Source: Chrysopilus asiliformis
Lineage: Eukaryota; Arthropoda; Insecta; Diptera; Rhagionidae
NCBI GenBank assembly: GCA_964034945.1
Contig: OZ035961.1
Coordinates: 12,287,001 to 12,351,000 of the forward strand
Length of the DNA stretch: 64,000 nt
Reading direction: 5' to 3'
Shown one piece after another: positions 60,640 to 64,000 of this stretch (the first letter of the stretch is position 1; each line of letters begins with the position of its first letter). The position numbers and the translations under genes were made by a program. The notes under the pieces were generated by a model. That model made no database searches, had not been told where the DNA came from, and saw only the letters and a program-made list of their open reading frames with translations.

Positions 60640-60810
60640 AATGAATATAAAAAAAAATTATAAGATGTAAAATTTTCTACATTTCTCGCTTTAACGATTT
60701 TTGCGTACCTTTAACGGTTCTTGAAGATTTTGAAAAAAACCTTATTTTTTACATTTTTTTCTGAAATTAAATTGCAGAGGAAAGATTTGTAGCTTTCAAC
60801 TAAAATGTGT
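60640..60810 (+). repeat. Dispersed repeat family C, weak copy
   Basis: CTTTAACGATTTTTGCGTAC, CCTTTAACGGTTCTTG and AAATTGCAGAGGAAAG follow the family C order. The GATCACAAC end is changed. Confidence 0.5.
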
Positions 60811-61590
60811 AACAAATAGGAGCGTCTGGTCTAAAATAATTTAAAAAAAATCGTTTAAATGAAACTTGCTAAGAACTTTTCTGATTGTCCAACTAACAAC
60901 GCTTTACCCTACTTGAGATATAAATCTTCAGGACCGCATGAATGCATGGAAACCGCTTCTTCTTGTAATCGTTAACGACGCGTTGTTATCGTTGAATTTG
61001 ATTAAGTATATGTTGTATTGTGCTCTGTTATCCTACACCGTATTTATATTAATAAAGGAGTATAACAAGAGTGCGTATGTGAAACATGTCTATTAAGTAA
61101 AAATACCTAATTAGCTTAATTGGATGCTGTAAGAGAAATGAATGGGTTCTGCCAACATTGTGAATGAAACTTTTCCAACAGTTTTCAATAATGCTTTAAT
61201 CTTTTATATGAATATGATTTACTCATCACATAAACTCCTTGGCAACTAGAAATATTTTATGCGTATAAAATTTATAGCCACCACATCCATTTATATCCAT
61301 TTATACTGGTTTTTTAAAAAGCTCTTCAGAAGCTTGTTTAATTTATATTGAGTTAATGATTTTTTTAATATAAATGGTTTTTTTTCCTACTTATATTTTC
61401 TCAACCGGTATTTCCGGTCAAGTAAGTTAATCCTAGCATTTTTTTTGTAGTAAGTACCATAACTCGAGAAACTTTGCGAAAAAGCACACTTATTTTTTTA
61501 AAAAAAACTTTTTTTGTGTGCGGTTGTGTGGTGAAAGACATTGTTCATGTAGCGATAATTTTTCTACCTGCGGTAGTATGACTGCAGTTT
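60811..61590. other. Non-coding; no gene seen
   Basis: AT-rich. A T run then GTAGTAAGTACC at about 61441-61458 imitates a splice motif but is not a proper acceptor-donor junction. Confidence 0.5.
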
Positions 61591-61602
61591 TAAATCTATA
61601 TA

Positions 61603-62252
61603 GGTGGTCGAATGGTAGTATGGGTCTCAGGGCTTGATAAATTTGTATACCTGGGAGCCCTACTCAGTCAAGATGGCACCGAACGCCACGAAATCCAGCA
61701 AAGGATCACCGCTGCCAATAAGGCGCTCTATGCGGTGCTTCCCGTATTGAAGTCTAAAAATGTCCACAAAAACAACAAGCAACGCATCTACAAAATATTA
61801 ATTCGTCCTGTACTGATATATGGATGCGAAACGTGGACGCTAACGCAGTCCCTAGAAAGACTTCTCGACAATTTCGAGCGAAAGGTCCTCCGAAAAATAT
61901 ATGGACCGGTGAAAGAAGGAGACTCGTGGCGACTCCGTTACAATCACGAATTATACCAGCTATTCGACGACCCGCCCCTGTCGACCACAATCAAGCTCCG
62001 TAAACTCCAATGGGCTGGCCATGTCGAAAGAATGCACGACGGCAGAATACCGAAACAGGTGCTAAGGGGCAGAGCTCAAGGAAACCGGCCGAAAGGAAAA
62101 CCGCGAAAACGATGGGAGGACTCAATCGACGCAGACTGCAGAGCAGTCCTAAATTTCGCCAACTGGAGGTCGAAGGCGTTAGACCGAGACAATTGGAGGA
62201 GGTGCATCAGGGAGGCCAAGGTTCGCTTCGGGCTGTAGCGCCATCGGAATAT
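61603..62252 (+). mobile_element. 5'-truncated non-LTR retrotransposon
   Basis: A 650-bp insertion carrying the end of a reverse-transcriptase gene and a 14-base 3' tail (GCGCCATCGGAATAT). It is flanked by a 12-base direct repeat, TAAATCTATATA, at 61591-61602 and 62253-62264, consistent with target-primed reverse transcription of a truncated copy. The target seems to be the AT-rich start of another dispersed repeat (62253-62640). The open frame is intact, so the insertion is fairly young. The clade is not resolved. Confidence 0.8.
61612..62238 (+). CDS. Reverse transcriptase C-terminal fragment of a LINE
   Basis: The 208-codon frame is the longest in the window and the only one with clear protein character. 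It is the C-terminal end of a non-LTR reverse transcriptase, downstream of the catalytic core. Residues 11-22 (FVYLGALLSQDG) are the conserved start of the region after the polymerase core. Residues 58-77 (RIYKILIRPVLIYGCETWTL) and 132-141 (LQWAGHVERM) are the thumb-region signatures of LINE proteins often annotated as endonuclease-reverse transcriptase. A basic stretch with RPKGKPRKRW follows, then the end at residue 208. The catalytic motifs (the F/Y-x-D-D region) are absent because the copy is cut at the 5' end. The frame is open to 61594, so the ATG at 61612 is only the first in-frame methionine, not a real start. Base composition is richer in GC than the surroundings, as expected for recently coding DNA. 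No activity is expected. Confidence 0.9.
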   Translation: MVVWVSGLDKFVYLGALLSQDGTERHEIQQRITAANKALYAVLPVLKSKNVHKNNKQRIYKILIRPVLIYGCETWTLTQSLERLLDNFERKVLRKIYGPVKEGDSWRLRYNHELYQLFDDPPLSTTIKLRKLQWAGHVERMHDGRIPKQVLRGRAQGNRPKGKPRKRWEDSIDADCRAVLNFANWRSKALDRDNWRRCIREAKVRFGL

Positions 62253-62640
62253 TAAATCTATATATATATATAAAATCATTTAACCTGACTGATTGACTGA
62301 CTGACTCATGACTGACGCCCAGCCAAAACTCCTGAAGCTAAAAACTGGAAATTTTCACAGTATGTCCCAACGTAGGCGCTCACTAAGGCGGGGTTTTCCG
62401 AAATTTTAACCCTAAGGAGGTGAACGGTGGGTAAAGAAGGTTTGGGTATTTTAAAACCTTGATTTTCGCCACGAACCCTACTCATTATGAGGCTGAAAAG
62501 GGCCATTAGAATGTTTTCGGGGTCGCTGATGACGAATCCAGTGTTAGAATGAAACGGAAAGTCCTGTAAGGATAAGATTTTTCTCAAAAGTTTTTAAGTT
62601 CTTTCTGGTTTTTTTGGTGTTCTAAAACTTTTGCAAAAAA
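62253..62640 (+). repeat. Dispersed repeat with (TA)n and (TGAC)n start
   Basis: A TATATATATATAT tract, then AACCTGACTGATTGACTGAC and CCAGCCAAAACTCCTGAAGC and AAATTTTCACAGTATGTCC. The wording matches a type of repeat seen widely in invertebrate genomes. Its first bases lie left of the LINE insertion (from about 61590). Confidence 0.7.
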
Positions 62641-62970
62641 ACGGGAACGATGGGTATACACGCTATAAGGAGGCACAAGAGAGCGTAAGGAAGAATGGGA
62701 AGACGGGTTGGAAACGCAAAACTTGTAGTGACGTGTTTTATGGACAGGTCTTTAAAAATGGTGAAAAAAACTTATCCTTTTGTTTGGAAGTAAAAGGGAG
62801 AGGATGACGCAAATGGTCTGGCCGTTTAAAAAATGGAAAAAAAATACTAAAAGTTTCAAATCTTAATCAAGAAAATAAATCCCCCTATTCGCAGTTTCAA
62901 AAGTTGTGACACGAAAATCATTTAACCGATTGAACTGAAACTCTAGCTATGTTGCCCAAGTTCGGAACTT
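62641..62970. other. Non-coding repeat-like sequence
   Basis: Contains GTGACGTGTTTTATGGACAG (about 62729-62748), the phrase shared with 24146 and 27770, and CTAGCTATGTTGCCCAAG near the right edge. No gene. Confidence 0.5.
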
Positions 62971-62974
62971 TTAA

Positions 62975-63745
62975 CCCTCTAACCGGAATATTTCCGAAAA
63001 AAAATTCACTAAAATATGACTTTCAACTTGCGACAGACCGTAACCAAGACAACGTACAGGGCTAAATTTTTTCCAGCATGTAAAGCGATAACTTACAAAA
63101 GTCAGTGTTAAGAGCCAAATACAATGATACCCACACAACATTTACGGCTACAGATTACGGCGACAATGTCGCCCTCCATATACAATGGCGCACACTTTGT
63201 TGTTCTAAACATAATTTGCTTTTCACAGATCAAACTTTTTATTCACGCACGCACTCAATTAATTGTTCTTCGAAATTCATTTTTTTCATTCCTTGGTCTT
63301 GATTATTCTTTATTTCTTTCATTTGAATTGTGACAGTCAGTGAGCTACATATAACATTTTTTGTACCCAATTATCATAAAATCTAAGCAACACAGCATAC
63401 GAACTATATTTCCTAACACTTGCTTTAATTGAAGAAATTTAGATTTTATGACATCCCCATAAGATTTCATTTTGAATCAACCACTAAATTTTGTATGCGA
63501 GCTGGCCGACAAAAGTTAAATTCGATTGAACTTTTTACGGCTGCAAAGTTGGTCGGATTCATTGTATATAGAAGCATAGAGTCCTATGAGTTTAAAACCT
63601 GAAATGTCGCCGTAAATGTTGTGTGGGTATCATTGTATTTGGCTCTTAACACGTTCCGGTGATTTCCGGCGATTAAAATTGTTACCCGTTATAAACAAGC
63701 AAATTCCCTGAAGCCCACCTTTAGGCAGTCATTCCGGCTAGAGGG
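62975..63745. mobile_element. piggyBac-like element with exact TTAA duplication
   Basis: TTAA (62971-62974) then CCCTCTAACCGGAAT; the right end, reverse-complemented, CCCTCTAGCCGGAAT, is flanked by TTAA (63746-63749). The termini match at 14 of 15. CCC start and TTAA duplication fit piggyBac well. It is 771 bp and non-coding, with a nested inverted repeat at 63107-63650. Confidence 0.85.
63107..63650. repeat. Inverted repeat with perfect 42-bp arms
   Basis: 63107-63148 and 63609-63650 are exact inverted copies (GTTAAGAGCCAAATACAATG begins the left arm). They lie symmetrically inside the piggyBac-like element, so they are either subterminal inverted repeats or a nested 544-bp element. Confidence 0.9.
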
Positions 63746-63758
63746 TTAAGTCCGTTAA

Positions 63759-64000
63759 GGTGCCGCTCCACATGAGAGTAAATAACTCTCAAAAACTCTC
63801 GAGAGTTACTCGCAGGAGGTTGTCCATTTGAGAGTTAATTTCGCCGATTTTTCTCTTTTCAAGACCAATATCTTGATTTTTTTTTGACATCTTGCTTTGG
63901 CGAGTTCTCGAGAGCTACTAGCGAAATTCAAACGCCGTTCGTATCTGGGGAGTAAATCTCCGAGAGTTCAGTGGATGCGTATCGACTAGAGAGTAGAATC
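63759..64000 (-). mobile_element. TTAA-associated MITE, copy 4 (cut by window end)
   Basis: TTAA (63755-63758) then GGTGCCGCTCCACATGAGAG. Same orientation as copy 2, compared with which it has a short deletion near 63783. Only five bases separate its TTAA from the TTAA ending the previous element. The right end lies outside the window. Confidence 0.85.

Larger units (their letters stand above)
1..64000 (+). other. Probable interior of a very long intron (or gene desert), sense strand plus
   Basis: No host exon with a recognisable protein domain was found on either strand. Four plus-strand sites combine a long pyrimidine tract, CAG and an immediate 5' splice site, which fits recursive splicing inside a long intron. 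The minus strand has only one weak equivalent. The rest is AT-rich non-coding sequence and transposon debris. I infer that the window is intronic and transcribed left to right. A gene desert with chance motifs is the alternative. Confidence 0.5.

Noticed and set aside
61441..61458. T run followed by GTAGTAAGTACC
   Set aside because: After the TAG the next bases are TAAGT, so acceptor and donor share a G and are not juxtaposed.
1..64000. CRISPR arrays, operons, bacterial promoters or phage genes
   Set aside because: No spaced direct-repeat array or compact coding; the sequence is plainly eukaryotic.

Overview
This is eukaryotic nuclear DNA, AT-rich and heavily loaded with decayed transposable elements. 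It is most likely from an insect and probably from a fly. The reasons are the kinds of short inverted-repeat elements present, a (GGTTA)-type fragment at 31280-31345 that resembles a repeat I associate with flies, and juxtaposed splice-site motifs like those of long insect introns. No host protein-coding gene can be supported on either strand. Nearly all open frames are 60-100 codons, match no family I recognise, and are what such DNA gives by chance. The window is best read as the inside of a very long intron, or a gene desert.

The most interesting signal is a set of four plus-strand sites where a strong pyrimidine tract and CAG run directly into a 5' splice site: about 10745, 31442, 56182 and 59095. 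This is the layout of a recursive (ratchet) splice site with a zero-length exon. At three of the four a second good donor (GTAAGT) follows 31-75 bases later, and at the fourth a weak one follows 33 bases later. This is the short cryptic exon arrangement reported for recursive splicing in Drosophila. The best minus-strand match is much weaker. This suggests that the window is transcribed left to right as part of one intron longer than 48 kb.

The rest is a layered transposon landscape. 1-7 kb: a decayed hAT-like element (1893-3061) holding two foldbacks, and a second hAT element with an 8-bp direct repeat (5237-6245). 7-17.3 kb: two opposite copies of a TTAA-flanked MITE, a hexamer array in one arm of a foldback, and a 410-bp element with perfect 31-bp termini. 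17.4-25.4 kb: dispersed repeats, a short MITE, and a tRNA-derived SINE split by a TTAA element. 30-31.5 kb: a long perfect-type hairpin made from a dispersed repeat, and the second recursive site. 36-37 kb: a hAT element nested inside another hAT element, both with exact 8-bp target duplications. 39.7-47.2 kb: further inverted-repeat elements and the third TTAA MITE copy. 50.8-52.5 kb: a hAT element that keeps a BED-finger remnant, then a TTAA element containing a pogo-type MITE. 54.7-60.6 kb: short TIR elements and the last two recursive sites. 61.6-64 kb: a 5'-truncated LINE carrying the end of a reverse transcriptase, a piggyBac-like element with a nested 42-bp inverted repeat, and a fourth TTAA MITE cut by the window end.

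The only coding remnants are the LINE reverse-transcriptase tail (61612-62238) and the 53-codon hAT zinc-finger remnant (51162-51323). Element names rest on termini, target duplications and motifs read by eye; no database was searched.
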